Positions 34,034 to 43,635 of a DNA stretch of 64,000 nt are shown here, one piece after another. The first letter of the stretch is position 1; each line of letters opens with the position of its first letter. Position numbers and translations under genes: made by a program. Origin of the DNA: Bacteroidaceae bacterium (GTDB lineage: Bacteria; Bacteroidota; Bacteroidia; Bacteroidales; Bacteroidaceae); the NCBI GenBank assembly GCA_017633615.1, contig JAGBPB010000012.1, positions 1 through 64,000 of the forward strand, written 5' to 3'. Under the pieces are notes generated by a model, which worked only from the letters and a program-made list of their open reading frames with translations, was not told the DNA's origin and did no database searches.

Positions 34034-36562
34034 TTATTTGGATTTCTGTGCACACTTGATGGTAGTTTGTGCATAGTTTAGTCCTTTTGATGTAGCTTTA
34101 AGTTTTATCTTTCCCTTGTTTCCGTCATTTTGGAGTACTACCAGACACTTCCCATAGAATGCCTTGCGCTTATTGTCCTTGAAACGTTCCAGTGATATGG
34201 GGCTGCCGTTGTCAACACCGGCTATGAAACCTTTTCCGTCAATCTCAAACTCAATCAGATTGTCTGCATTGGGGCACAGGTTGCCGTCTTTGTCCAGTAT
34301 CTCAACGGTTACAAAACTCAAGTCTGTTCCGTTGCTCTTTATAGTGTAGCGGTCCGGTGTGAGACGTATCTGTGCGGGTTCGCCGGCGGTATGTATCTCC
34401 TGGCTGGCGGTCTCAATGCCGTTCCTGCGTGCCACAACCTTTACCGTGCCCGGCTCAAAGGTTACGTTCCAAACCACATGCAGATGCTCTGCATCCTTGC
34501 TGCGAACGCCTTGTGACTTGCCGTTTATGTAAAGTTCTACCTCATCGGCATTGTTGTAGTAGCACCACATGTCAATCTGCTCACCCGGTGTCCAGTTCCA
34601 GTGCGGGAACAGGTGCAGTACGGGGGTATCGGTCCACTCTGACTGGTAGAGGTAGTAGATGTCTTTAGGGAACCCGGCCAGATCAACAATGCCAAAGTAT
34701 GAACTGCGGGCGGGCCAGCCGTAAGGGGTGGGCTCGCCAATGTAGTCGAATCCGGTCCAGATGTACTGACCTGCCACAAAAGGCTGGCTGTTAAGGAATA
34801 TCAGGTTCTCCTCATGGTGGCTGCCCCACGGGGTGGCCACATTATCATACGCAGAGCATGAGAATGTCTCGTTAAAGTAGGGGCGGTCCCAGCGTACAGG
34901 GCGCGTCATCATCTTGTCAGACGGCATCTCATAGAATCCGCGTGTCATCAGGGCCGATACGCTCTCAGTTATGATGAAGGGCTTGCCCGGGAACAGGCGC
35001 GGTACTGAGGGCACGTTCTGGTTGTGGTAGTTGTATCCTATAACGTCAATGGCGCCTGAACGGAACAGGTGGTTGCCGGGGCTGGGCTCGTTGCAGCCTG
35101 CCGTTACCGGACGCGTATTGTCATATTGCTTGATGATCTCTACCAGATTTTTTGTTATGAAAGAGTTTACGTTACCTACATCCTCTTTCCTGTCGTAAAC
35201 AAAGCTATCTTCCCTGGAAGAAAGAGTCTCGAATAGCTCGTCCGATAAGGTGTCTGCGCGTGCATCGGACCACTGTTCCTGAACCTCATTTCCGATACTC
35301 CATATTACTATTGACGGGTGGTTTCGGTCACGTTTTACCAGGTCGCTCAGGTCCAGGTTTGCCCATGTCTCAAAGAACCGGGCATAGTCGCGTTCGGTCT
35401 TGCGGCGGTGCCACATGTCGAAGGCCTCATCCATGACCAGGAATCCCATACGGTCACACAGGTCCAGAAGTTGGGGAGAGGGCGGGTTGTGTGAGCAGCG
35501 TATGCCGTTGCAGCCCATAGCCTTGAGTATCTGCAACTGACGCTCTATGGCACGTTCGTTGACTGCGGCACCCAGGCAGCCTAAGTCATGGTGAAGGCAC
35601 ACTCCGTTTATACGTACATGCTCTCCGTTAAGGAAGAATCCGCTATCGGCTTTGAACTCAATTGAACGTATACCGAATACAGTACTGTAACTGTCAAGCA
35701 ACTTCTTTCCGTCTTTGTCATAAATATCGGTTGTTACAGTGTAAAGGTAAGGCCTTTCCAGATCCCATAATACGGGATTGTTTATCTGTAATGTATCTGT
35801 TCTTTCCTGCGTGTATGCAGTGCTCAGGACAATTTGTCTGGATGGCTCTGTCTTTGCAACAATATTGTTGTCTGCATCAAATACGGTTTGTCCTATTTTT
35901 ACGGTTTCTCTAGGAGTGGTATTATCATAAGGTTTTACAATCTCGCAATTGACCTTAACGGTAGCCGTTCCGTCGGGATTGATATCGGATATGACAGCTG
36001 TTCCCCATTGTGGAATATGAATGGGATTCAGTTTTACGATCCTCACATCACGGTATATTCCGCAGCCTGAGTACCAGCGACTGTTGGGCTGGTCAGAGTT
36101 GTCTACCTTGACGGCTATGACATTGTCTCCGTCCCAGTTGATGTAAGAATTCAGGTTATAACTGAACGATATGTATCCGTAGGGGCGTGTGCCCAGCAAG
36201 TGTCCGTTCAAATAGACCGAGCTGTTCATATATACGCCGTCAAACTCAATCCTGATTATGCTTCCATTATCCTTCTTGGAAACCTTAAATGTCTTGCGGT
36301 ACCAGCCAATGCCGCCGGGAAGTGCACCTCCGCCTGTGCCGGAGGGGTTGTGCTCGTCGAAATCACCCTCGATGGCCCAGTCGTGAGGCAGATTCAGTTT
36401 CCGCCAGCCGCTGTCATCATATCCGGGTGCTTCAGGGTTCTCCTTGGCCCCTACATTAAGACTGAATTTCCAATCTTTATTGAAGTTGATAACTTCCCTT
36501 GCACCAAGGCCGGTTGCGTATAGGGCAAACAGGAAAATAAGTATATGTTTTAGCCGTTTCAT
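34034..36562 (-). CDS. Glycoside hydrolase family 2 beta-galactosidase-like enzyme
   Basis: An 842-residue exported enzyme (signal peptide MKRLKHILIFLFALYATGLG) with the GH2 layout: N-terminal sugar-binding domain (NFNKDWKFSLN ... LPHDWAIEGDF), Ig-like domain, TIM barrel, then C-terminal Ig-like domains typical of Bacteroidales enzymes. The acid/base Glu is in VIWSIGNEVQEQWSD and the nucleophile Glu in PFIITESVSAL. It probably releases beta-linked galactose (other GH2 activities are possible) in the periplasm. I place the start at 36562, not further upstream, because the signal peptide begins there. The -7 box TATCTTTG ends only 5 bases before this ATG, implying a leaderless or nearly leaderless mRNA. 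Confidence 0.9.
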   Translation of the reverse strand: MKRLKHILIFLFALYATGLGAREVINFNKDWKFSLNVGAKENPEAPGYDDSGWRKLNLPHDWAIEGDFDEHNPSGTGGGALPGGIGWYRKTFKVSKKDNGSIIRIEFDGVYMNSSVYLNGHLLGTRPYGYISFSYNLNSYINWDGDNVIAVKVDNSDQPNSRWYSGCGIYRDVRIVKLNPIHIPQWGTAVISDINPDGTATVKVNCEIVKPYDNTTPRETVKIGQTVFDADNNIVAKTEPSRQIVLSTAYTQERTDTLQINNPVLWDLERPYLYTVTTDIYDKDGKKLLDSYSTVFGIRSIEFKADSGFFLNGEHVRINGVCLHHDLGCLGAAVNERAIERQLQILKAMGCNGIRCSHNPPSPQLLDLCDRMGFLVMDEAFDMWHRRKTERDYARFFETWANLDLSDLVKRDRNHPSIVIWSIGNEVQEQWSDARADTLSDELFETLSSREDSFVYDRKEDVGNVNSFITKNLVEIIKQYDNTRPVTAGCNEPSPGNHLFRSGAIDVIGYNYHNQNVPSVPRLFPGKPFIITESVSALMTRGFYEMPSDKMMTRPVRWDRPYFNETFSCSAYDNVATPWGSHHEENLIFLNSQPFVAGQYIWTGFDYIGEPTPYGWPARSSYFGIVDLAGFPKDIYYLYQSEWTDTPVLHLFPHWNWTPGEQIDMWCYYNNADEVELYINGKSQGVRSKDAEHLHVVWNVTFEPGTVKVVARRNGIETASQEIHTAGEPAQIRLTPDRYTIKSNGTDLSFVTVEILDKDGNLCPNADNLIEFEIDGKGFIAGVDNGSPISLERFKDNKRKAFYGKCLVVLQNDGNKGKIKLKATSKGLNYAQTTIKCAQKSK

Positions 36563-36567
36563 AAGGG

Positions 36568-36596
36568 CAAAGATAAATTGAAAATGCATATCTTCG
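36568..36596. promoter_or_regulatory. Divergent promoter pair between GH2 and the permease gene
   Basis: The reverse-strand box TATCTTTG (36568-36575) faces GH2, and the forward box TATCTTCG (36589-36596) faces the permease. Both boxes lie within 10 bases of their start codons, so both leaders must be very short. Confidence 0.55.
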
Positions 36597-36605
36597 CGTT
36601 GAGAT

Positions 36606-37844
36606 ATGGAGAAGTTTCTGGCCAGACGTTTGTACGGTAGGGACGAGGGCGTAAAAGGCGGCTCGCGTCCGGCCATAATCATTGCCACAGCCGGAATTGC
36701 GGTGGGTATTGCGGTTATGGTAATTACTCTGGCTGTGACGCGCGGATTCAAGAGCCAGATACGTGACAAGGTAATGGGCTTCTCACAGCATATCACCGTA
36801 ACCAACTACCGTATCGGTATGGGCACGGTAGAGGATCCTGTCACCTGTACGGATTCAACCATGAATGCCTTGCTCGCCAAGAGCCTGATAGAGCGTGTGC
36901 AGCCATATGTAAACAAGCCCTGCATAATCAGGACACAGGAGGCTTTCCACGGATTCATGCTCAAGGGCGTCAATGCCGGTTATGACCGCACATTCCTTAA
37001 TCATTATATGGTTAAAGGCGGTTTCCCCGAACCGCAGGATTCTCTTGGTAACAACTGGATAATACTGTCTGCCGATATAGCCGGTATGTTGGGGCTTGAT
37101 GTTGGTTCCCGTGCCGATGTCTATTTCATGCAGGATCAGGTACGCATACGCCGTCTTACCGTTACGGGTATTTATGAAACCGGGTTCCTGGAATATGACC
37201 GCATGTACGGAATAACTGAACTGCAGCTGCTGCAGCGCCTCAATGACTGGGAGCCTTATGAATACAGCGGCCTTGAGATAGGAATAACAGACATAGACAG
37301 GATAGACTACGGATACGGGCAGGTGCGTGAGGTGCTGATAGGGCTGGAGAAACAGACCGGTGAGGATTACCTGGTACAGACCATGTATGATACACATTCA
37401 GGCCTGTTTGCCTGGCTTGATGTATTGGATCTCAATGTCTGGATAATACTGGCACTGATGCTGGGCATAGCCAGCTTTACAATGATATCGGGCTTGCTCA
37501 TAATCATATTTGAGCGTACGGCAACAATAGGAACGCTAAAGTCTCTCGGCGCATCGGACAAGGCAGTCCGCGGGGTGTTCATGCGTCTGGCGTCATACAT
37601 CATTATTAAGGGAATGGTGATAGGTAACGTGATAGGAATAGTAATATGTCTTGTACAGCAGTGGTTGCGCATCATTCCGCTTGATCCCGCCAATTACTAT
37701 CTGGACAGCGTGCCTATGCAGGTGGGTCTGGGCTGGCTTATCATACTCAACGTGGTCATGTTCCTATTGTCCATGCTGATGATGCTTATACCCAGCGCTG
37801 TAATATCGCGTATAGTTCCGTCTAAGTCAATAAGGTTTGAATAA
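36606..37844 (+). CDS. ABC transporter permease, LolC/LolE-like (FtsX domain)
   Basis: A 412-residue permease with one N-terminal membrane helix (IIIATAGIAVGIAVMVITLAV), a large periplasmic domain and three C-terminal helices, the LolC/LolE arrangement. In that family the proteins extract lipoproteins from the inner membrane for delivery to the outer membrane, with LolD as ATPase. No ATPase gene adjoins it; ftsE at 43636 is a different family. rmuC follows after 7 bases. Confidence 0.87.
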   Translation: MEKFLARRLYGRDEGVKGGSRPAIIIATAGIAVGIAVMVITLAVTRGFKSQIRDKVMGFSQHITVTNYRIGMGTVEDPVTCTDSTMNALLAKSLIERVQPYVNKPCIIRTQEAFHGFMLKGVNAGYDRTFLNHYMVKGGFPEPQDSLGNNWIILSADIAGMLGLDVGSRADVYFMQDQVRIRRLTVTGIYETGFLEYDRMYGITELQLLQRLNDWEPYEYSGLEIGITDIDRIDYGYGQVREVLIGLEKQTGEDYLVQTMYDTHSGLFAWLDVLDLNVWIILALMLGIASFTMISGLLIIIFERTATIGTLKSLGASDKAVRGVFMRLASYIIIKGMVIGNVIGIVICLVQQWLRIIPLDPANYYLDSVPMQVGLGWLIILNVVMFLLSMLMMLIPSAVISRIVPSKSIRFE

Positions 37845-37851
37845 ATAGATT

Positions 37852-39144
37852 ATGGAAATACTGATATACATACTGTGTGCCGTTTTAGGCATAGCAATAG
37901 GCTTCCTGATAGGCCGTAACCGCAAGAGAGAGCATGAACTGGAGGCGCAGGTCAAGGTTCTGGAGCAACGCATTGCGGATTCAGACTTGCAGCTCAAGCA
38001 ATCCAAGGAGGAGTGGCAGGCACATACCCGTGAACTTCTTGACGCACAGCAGGCCAAGTTTGATGAGACCATTGCCAAGGTGACATCACAGATGCGTGAT
38101 GCCACTGCTGAGATGCTCAAGAAACGTCAGGAGGAGTTCGCGGCCACAAGCAATACCAGCATAGGCCAGATAGTCAATCCTCTAAAGGAGACCATTGACA
38201 AGATGAAGGAGGCCATGAAGGAGAACACTATCAAGCAGACTGAGATAGGCGGTGAGATAAAGACCCAGGCCATAAATATGATGCGTCAGAGTGAGGCCGC
38301 CAAGAACAGTGCCGATGAGCTTACCCGCGTGTTCCGTCACGCCGGCCGTGTGCAGGGAAACTGGGGTGAGATAATACTGGATGAACTGCTTGAGTCACAA
38401 GGCCTTACCAAAGGTGTGCATTATGATATCCAGTCATCCATACGCGATGCTGCTGGTGATGTGGTGCGTAATGATGATGAACACAGCATGCGCCCCGATG
38501 TTATACTTCACCTGGACCAGAAGCGTGATGTCATAATAGACTCAAAGGTGTCACTTACCGCATTCATGGATTATGTGAACGCAGAGGATGAGACCAGTCG
38601 CCAGAAGTACCTCAAGGCACATGTAGATAGCATCCGCAAACATGTAAAGGAACTCTCAACCAAGGACTACTCATCATACGTGAAGCCTCCCAAGGTAAAG
38701 ATGGACTACGTCATAATGTTCGTGCCCAATACCGGTGCCCTGTGGACAGCAGTAAACGCTCAGCCGGATTTGTGGCGTAATGCCATGGACAGCAATGTCT
38801 ATATTGCCGATGAGCAGACTCTCTTTGCCGCACTGCGGATCATCAACCTCACCTGGACACAGATAACCCAGGCTCAGAACCATGAGAAGGTGTTTGAGCT
38901 GGCCAATGAGCTGATGGACCGCGTAGGTCAGTTTGTGGGTAAGTACAAGAATATGGGTGATGCGCTTTCCAAAGCCCTTAAGGCGTATGAGGACGGCGAG
39001 AAAAAGCTGCAGCCGGGCGGACAGAGCATACTGCAGACCTGTGGCAAGCTGCAGAAACTGGGTGCAAAACAAAGCACCAAGAATCCCATCCCTGAATTAC
39101 AGGATGCTGATGTTATTGATGACAATACAAAAGAGCTTGAATAA
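37852..39144 (+). CDS. rmuC: RmuC family protein (putative nuclease-like recombination limiter)
   Basis: A 430-residue protein with an N-terminal membrane helix (ILIYILCAVLGIAIGFLIG), a long coiled coil (about 25-150) and the RmuC domain (HAGRVQGNWGEIILDELLE, then RPDVILHLDQKRDVIIDSKVS). The latter carries PD-(D/E)XK-like residues. RmuC reduces inversion-type recombination in E. coli; the exact biochemistry is unproven. It follows the permease closely, and a small GGACGG hairpin lies after its stop. Confidence 0.92.
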   Translation: MEILIYILCAVLGIAIGFLIGRNRKREHELEAQVKVLEQRIADSDLQLKQSKEEWQAHTRELLDAQQAKFDETIAKVTSQMRDATAEMLKKRQEEFAATSNTSIGQIVNPLKETIDKMKEAMKENTIKQTEIGGEIKTQAINMMRQSEAAKNSADELTRVFRHAGRVQGNWGEIILDELLESQGLTKGVHYDIQSSIRDAAGDVVRNDDEHSMRPDVILHLDQKRDVIIDSKVSLTAFMDYVNAEDETSRQKYLKAHVDSIRKHVKELSTKDYSSYVKPPKVKMDYVIMFVPNTGALWTAVNAQPDLWRNAMDSNVYIADEQTLFAALRIINLTWTQITQAQNHEKVFELANELMDRVGQFVGKYKNMGDALSKALKAYEDGEKKLQPGGQSILQTCGKLQKLGAKQSTKNPIPELQDADVIDDNTKELE

Positions 39145-39150
39145 TACAAT

Positions 39151-39193
39151 ATGGACGGTTCCCATCCGTCCCTATTGTGTCCCTTCTGTGTCA
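39151..39193. repeat. REP-like hairpin between rmuC and a convergent gene
   Basis: GGACGG-TTCCCAT-CCGTCC is followed by CTATTGTGTCCCTTCTGTG. It shares GGACGGTTCC, CCGTCCCTATTGTG and TGTGTC strings with the element at 12893 and the repeats near 25169. It separates two convergent genes and could terminate both. Confidence 0.5.
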
Positions 39194-40027
39194 TCGATAA
39201 ATATAAGAACGTTCTATGATTTTTACAGACCTGGGCGTTTCACCCGGGTCTTTTACTTTACGGGTGCACCTGGTCCAGTTTCCGTTTTCATCATACTCAA
39301 AATCCTCAAAAATCACGTTCAGCTCACTGCCGTCTTTCCATTCTGACAACTGCTTTATGATATGACCGCGCTCATTATACGTGTATCTGGTGGTCATTCC
39401 GTCACGGTCCGTGTATCTTATCAGGTTCCTCTCAGAGTCAAAACGGTACTCCCGGGTTTTGCCGTCATCGGTTATTATGTTCCAGCCTGTGCGGCCCTGT
39501 TTCTGGAGTCGGCCTGTCAACACCGCGCTGTCACGCATCACGATAATATCGCTCCACAATCCGGTTGGGTCATATATGCATGAATCAGACTCCGTAATCA
39601 CGCTGTCACCGGCATTGAAACTCCATACGCATCTTGTAACAAGTTTGTTCTCATCATAAAACTGCAGGGTGCGGGTATCGGGAACATCGCGGCTTATCTC
39701 ATTGGCTTGGAAATCTATATTGCCCTCATCGTCCATACCTACGCTCCCCACATTTGCATCACGCTGTACGTAACGGGTTATCACGGTCTCGTTTCCGTAC
39801 TCATCAAACTCATGGCATACTATGCTTTCAGGGCGCTTGATGGCTTGGACTGTCTGCCCGCTTTCTGATGTGAGACGCAGGTTCCACAGATTGAAGGTAC
39901 ACTCCTCATAGTACGCCACATTACCGTTCAGATGCTCGGTGGCGTAGGGTGGGAGGTTTACTGCCTGCGCATGCATGATGCAGTAACCGCACAGCGTGGC
40001 TATACAGATAAGGAGTCTTTTCATCAT
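39191..40027 (-). CDS. Secreted protein with YD-like repeats, function unknown
   Basis: A 278-residue protein with signal peptide (MMKRLLICIATLCGYCIMHAQA). The body contains repeated FDEYGNE, FDSERNLIRYTD, YNERGHIIKQ and YDENGNW units, resembling the YD/RHS repeats of bacterial surface proteins. No toxin or core domain follows, so it is not a full RHS protein. It is likely a periplasmic or surface repeat protein with no assignable activity. The start is taken at 40027; the -7 box TACATTTG on this strand (40032-40039) ends only 4 bases before it. Confidence 0.65.
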   Translation of the reverse strand: MMKRLLICIATLCGYCIMHAQAVNLPPYATEHLNGNVAYYEECTFNLWNLRLTSESGQTVQAIKRPESIVCHEFDEYGNETVITRYVQRDANVGSVGMDDEGNIDFQANEISRDVPDTRTLQFYDENKLVTRCVWSFNAGDSVITESDSCIYDPTGLWSDIIVMRDSAVLTGRLQKQGRTGWNIITDDGKTREYRFDSERNLIRYTDRDGMTTRYTYNERGHIIKQLSEWKDGSELNVIFEDFEYDENGNWTRCTRKVKDPGETPRSVKIIERSYIYR

Positions 40028-40031
40028 AATG

Positions 40032-40039
40032 CAAATGTA
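40032..40039 (-). promoter_or_regulatory. -7 promoter box almost touching the start of the YD-repeat gene
   Basis: Reads TACATTTG on the reverse strand, 4 bases before the ATG at 40027, implying a leaderless or nearly leaderless transcript. Confidence 0.5.
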
Positions 40040-40135
40040 AGGCAAAATTAAAGGGATTTCCCCGAATCTTTTAGGGAAAATACCTTATCGGAGTAAACTT
40101 TCCTCTTTATCTTCGCGGTGTCTAAAACAAAAGAA

Positions 40136-41182
40136 ATGAAAAAGTATCTGGTATTGATGATGGCCTTAATGCTGCCTGTAATGGCAATGGCTGCCAAGAA
40201 AGAGAAACAGAATATAATGGTGTGGGGAGAGGTTCAGACTGCCTCTGACGGCAAGGACTATCTCACCATGTACAAAAACTGTCCTGCTGAGGTTACGGCC
40301 CAGTTCCATTTTATATATAAGGACAAGACCAAGTCAGTCATGTATGATATGTTCATGCCTGACAGCGTAGCAGAGGTTCTTGATCCCGTACCGGTTGAGA
40401 AACCTGTAAAAGAGGTGGTTCTTGACAATATAATATACAGCGCCCTGCAGGAAGACGGTCAGGTATATCGTACCAAGGATCCTGATGATCCTGTATTGGC
40501 TATGCTGCTGGTTGACATGTTTGACCTGTATCGTGATATATTCTGGTGGGATGCGGCACACCGTGCACGTTATTATCACAATAAGCACTATACAGACTGG
40601 ACACCCTCCACAAGCAAGTATAACAAGACACATGGCGGTAGTACTTCCGCCCCAAAGGATATCAATCTTGATAAGCTTGATGATACTGCACTTCTTATAG
40701 GAGCGGCTGCCGTTGCGGCTGCATCGGTAGGGATGGCCATTGCCGTGAGCAAGCAATGGGATGTGCCTGATGACCGCTTCCCTTATTTCTCATTCTCACC
40801 GCAGATGCAGTATTTTACCCAGACCGGAACCATGCGTGATGTAGTACAACTCAAGTACCGTTTCGGCAACTACGGCGGCATGTCTCTCCTGGCCGATATG
40901 GGTTACACCACCGGTTCCATGAATGAGAGAAACCTCTTTGACCCGGGCTTTACCTGGAGTATCGGTGTGGGTTTTGATTTGGGCGCTTTCTCACTCTCAT
41001 TGAGAGGCAAACCGTCCACCAGCCGATATGATGAGAACTTCCTGACCTGTCAGGCTGTCTATGACATATTCATAACCCGGGATTTTGCGCTTGACCTGAG
41101 CGCCGGTGCCGGCGTCTTTGAGCACAATAATGACTATTACCTTGATATCCCGTTCTCAGTAGGTGTACTCTGGAAGTTCTGA
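40136..41182 (+). CDS. Secreted or outer-membrane protein of unknown function
   Basis: A 348-residue protein with a signal peptide (MKKYLVLMMALMLPVMAMAA). After residue 190 a hydrophobic Ala-rich segment (AAAVAAASVGMAIAV) precedes a C-terminal half of alternating hydrophobic strands ending in VGVLWKF, with the terminal Phe typical of outer-membrane beta-strands. This suggests a small barrel or membrane-associated domain. I recognise no family. The start is the ATG at 40136, 20 bases after a TATCTTCG box (40108-40115). It converges on lysA with no spacer. Confidence 0.6.
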   Translation: MKKYLVLMMALMLPVMAMAAKKEKQNIMVWGEVQTASDGKDYLTMYKNCPAEVTAQFHFIYKDKTKSVMYDMFMPDSVAEVLDPVPVEKPVKEVVLDNIIYSALQEDGQVYRTKDPDDPVLAMLLVDMFDLYRDIFWWDAAHRARYYHNKHYTDWTPSTSKYNKTHGGSTSAPKDINLDKLDDTALLIGAAAVAAASVGMAIAVSKQWDVPDDRFPYFSFSPQMQYFTQTGTMRDVVQLKYRFGNYGGMSLLADMGYTTGSMNERNLFDPGFTWSIGVGFDLGAFSLSLRGKPSTSRYDENFLTCQAVYDIFITRDFALDLSAGAGVFEHNNDYYLDIPFSVGVLWKF

Positions 41183-42295
41183 TTATATCGTCTCAGACGG
41201 TGGCAGGGGACGGCAGTTGTACTGTGATGACATGGCCTCACCGTATGCTCCGGCTGACATTAGGGCTATCAGGTCACCGCGGTGTGTCTCGGGCAGCATC
41301 TCATCCTTGCCGAATACATCCGATGACTCACATATAGGACCTACCACATCATACTTCTGGAGCGGGCCGTTTGAGGTCAGGTTCACTATCTTGTGATGCG
41401 CTCCGTAGAGTGCGGGGCGTATCAGTTCCGTGAAACCGGCATCAACAATGGCAAACTTCTTTATAGTACCCTGCTTAACATAAAGCACCTTGGTGACCAG
41501 ACGTCCGCACTGTGCCACTACGGCACGACCCAACTCAAAGTGAAGCTGCTGTCCGGGGCGCAGTTTAAGCTCATCACGGAACAGGCTGAAGAACTTGTCA
41601 AACTCCGGTACGGGGTTCTGCTCCGGGTTCTCATAGTCAACACCCAGGCCGCCGCCTACATTGATGCTGTTCAGCCTGATACCCTCTTTCTCCAGCATAT
41701 CCTGCAGGTCATTGACCTTACGGCATAACTGGTGGAACGGGTCCATATCAAGTATCTGTGAACCTATATGGAAATGCAGACCTTCAAACTTGAAGCAGGG
41801 GTTCTGCTGAGCCTTGCGGATTATGGGCAGCAACATTGGTATTTCAATACCGAACTTGTTCTCTGCCTTTCCTGTGGTTATGTTCTTGTGGGTGTGGGCA
41901 TCAACATCAGGGTTTACACGCAGAGCGATGTGAGCTGTCTTACCCAGTGCGGCGCAGCGCTCGGCAATTACGTCAAGTTCCGCCTCTGATTCCACATTGA
42001 AGCATGCTATTCCGGCCTGGAGTGCCAGGTCAATCTCCCAGTCTGCCTTGCCTACACCGGCAAATACTATAGATGATGCCTTGAAACCGTTGTCAAGGGC
42101 AACTTTGATTTCACCGCCGCTTACTGCGTCTATGCCCAGTCCGTACTCCCTGATGAGTTTCAGAATAAGCGGATTGGCATTAGCCTTGATGGCATAGTGT
42201 ACGTGCCAGTCAGGATTGCCGGCAACAGCGCTGTTTATTGACTTGAGGGTATTCTCTAAGATACCCAGGTCATATTGGTAGCAGGGGGTACGCAT
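41183..42295 (-). CDS. lysA: Diaminopimelate decarboxylase
   Basis: LysA decarboxylates meso-diaminopimelate to lysine. The 370-residue fold-III PLP enzyme has the Schiff-base Lys in HYAIKANAN near residue 38, GGLGVDYENP for the phosphate-binding glycine loop, and CESSDVFGKDE near the C-terminus, which holds the family's substrate Cys/Glu site. It is somewhat shorter than E. coli LysA. The start codon overlaps the lysC stop by one base, so aspartate kinase and the last lysine step are translated together. Confidence 0.94.
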   Translation of the reverse strand: MRTPCYQYDLGILENTLKSINSAVAGNPDWHVHYAIKANANPLILKLIREYGLGIDAVSGGEIKVALDNGFKASSIVFAGVGKADWEIDLALQAGIACFNVESEAELDVIAERCAALGKTAHIALRVNPDVDAHTHKNITTGKAENKFGIEIPMLLPIIRKAQQNPCFKFEGLHFHIGSQILDMDPFHQLCRKVNDLQDMLEKEGIRLNSINVGGGLGVDYENPEQNPVPEFDKFFSLFRDELKLRPGQQLHFELGRAVVAQCGRLVTKVLYVKQGTIKKFAIVDAGFTELIRPALYGAHHKIVNLTSNGPLQKYDVVGPICESSDVFGKDEMLPETHRGDLIALMSAGAYGEAMSSQYNCRPLPPSETI

Positions 42296-43620
42296 CAGGC
42301 CTTACCGTTGAAAAGTACATCGCTCAGTCGCTGCAGGGCGGCTTTCTTGTCACTCTCCTTGATAAGGAATGATATGTTGTAGTTGCTACCGCCGTATGAG
42401 ATCATGCGTACGGGGATATCGGCCAGAGCGTCCATGGCGCGTGACTCAAATCCCAGATTCTCCCATACCATATCACCTACCACGCATACTATGCACATGC
42501 CGCTGTCCACGGTCACGGTGCCGTATTTCTTGAGTTCGGCTACAATCTCATCCAGGTGCTTGGTGTTGTCAATAGACATTGATACACCTACCTCGGATGT
42601 GCATATCATATCAATTGATGTGCGATAGGTCTCAAACACCTCAAATACCTTCTTGAGGAAACCGTGTGCCAGCAGCATTCGGCTGGATTTGATCTTGATA
42701 GCGGTGATCTTGTCCTTGGCGGCAACGGCTGCTATGCGGCCCGGTTCTGAACGGTTGTCTATGAGCGTGCCGGGAGCTGACGGCTCCATTGTATTGAGCA
42801 GGCGTACAGGTATGTTGGCTGCCTTGGCAGGCTGTATGCAGGTGGGGTGGAGTATCTTGGCTCCAAAGTAAGCAAGCTCAGCTGCCTCCTCAAAGTGCAG
42901 ATGGCGCACGGGCTGGGTCTTGTCAACCACACGCGGGTCATTGTTGTGCATGCCGTCTATGTCTGTCCAGATCTGGATCTCATCAGCCTTGATGGCGGCA
43001 CCCAGTATTGAAGCGGTGTAGTCACTGCCTCCGCGCTGCAGGTTGTCAATATCACCCTGTGCGTTGCGGCAGATAAAGCCCTGGGTTATATATATCTGCA
43101 TGTCTGGAATAGACTTCAGCTGCTTGTTAGCGTGTTCTGATATATAAGCCATATCGGGCTCTGCATCGGCATCGGTCTTCATGAAATCAAGTGCCGGCAG
43201 CAGTGTGGCTTTGATACCCTGCTCCAGGAGGTAGCAGGTTACCATATATGTGGAGATGAGCTCACCCTGGGCAAGTATTATCTTCTCATCTTTTTCTGAA
43301 AAACTGTCCTTGGAGAAAGACTGCAGATATGTGAACTTGTCCTCAAGGAAGTTCATCAGGTCCTCTCTGTTCTGCTTATCGGAAAGGAGCTCCGGAACGT
43401 GCGCAAAATACTTGGTGCGCAGGCGGTTAATCACGTCATCGGCGCCGGCTTTGTTGCCGCCGTACAGGTATTGGGCTATCTCTACAAGTGAGTTTGTCGT
43501 ACCGGACATGGCTGACAGTACAACCAGCTTCTGTTGGCCGTCCTCAGTTATAAGGCGGCTTACTTCTTTCATTCTCTCGGGGCTTCCAACTGATGTGCCT
43601 CCGAATTTCAATACTTTCAT
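42295..43620 (-). CDS. lysC: Aspartate kinase (monofunctional)
   Basis: Aspartokinase phosphorylates aspartate, the first step to lysine, threonine, methionine and diaminopimelate. The 441-residue protein starts MKVLKFGGTSVGSPERM, the conserved kinase N-terminus, and has RGGSDYTASILGAAI in the kinase domain. Two ACT domains follow from about residue 300 and probably give feedback control. It is not fused to homoserine dehydrogenase. It lies between ftsE and lysA. Confidence 0.95.
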   Translation of the reverse strand: MKVLKFGGTSVGSPERMKEVSRLITEDGQQKLVVLSAMSGTTNSLVEIAQYLYGGNKAGADDVINRLRTKYFAHVPELLSDKQNREDLMNFLEDKFTYLQSFSKDSFSEKDEKIILAQGELISTYMVTCYLLEQGIKATLLPALDFMKTDADAEPDMAYISEHANKQLKSIPDMQIYITQGFICRNAQGDIDNLQRGGSDYTASILGAAIKADEIQIWTDIDGMHNNDPRVVDKTQPVRHLHFEEAAELAYFGAKILHPTCIQPAKAANIPVRLLNTMEPSAPGTLIDNRSEPGRIAAVAAKDKITAIKIKSSRMLLAHGFLKKVFEVFETYRTSIDMICTSEVGVSMSIDNTKHLDEIVAELKKYGTVTVDSGMCIVCVVGDMVWENLGFESRAMDALADIPVRMISYGGSNYNISFLIKESDKKAALQRLSDVLFNGKA

Positions 43621-43635
43621 ATGGTAGGTTTGTTG

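Noticed and set aside
36563..36805. N-terminal extension of the GH2 reading frame
   Set aside because: The extension overlaps the divergent permease gene, and the signal peptide and -7 box fit a start at 36562.
39191..40027. RHS toxin or contact-dependent inhibition protein
   Set aside because: Only short YD-like repeats are present; no RHS core, toxin tip or immunity gene.
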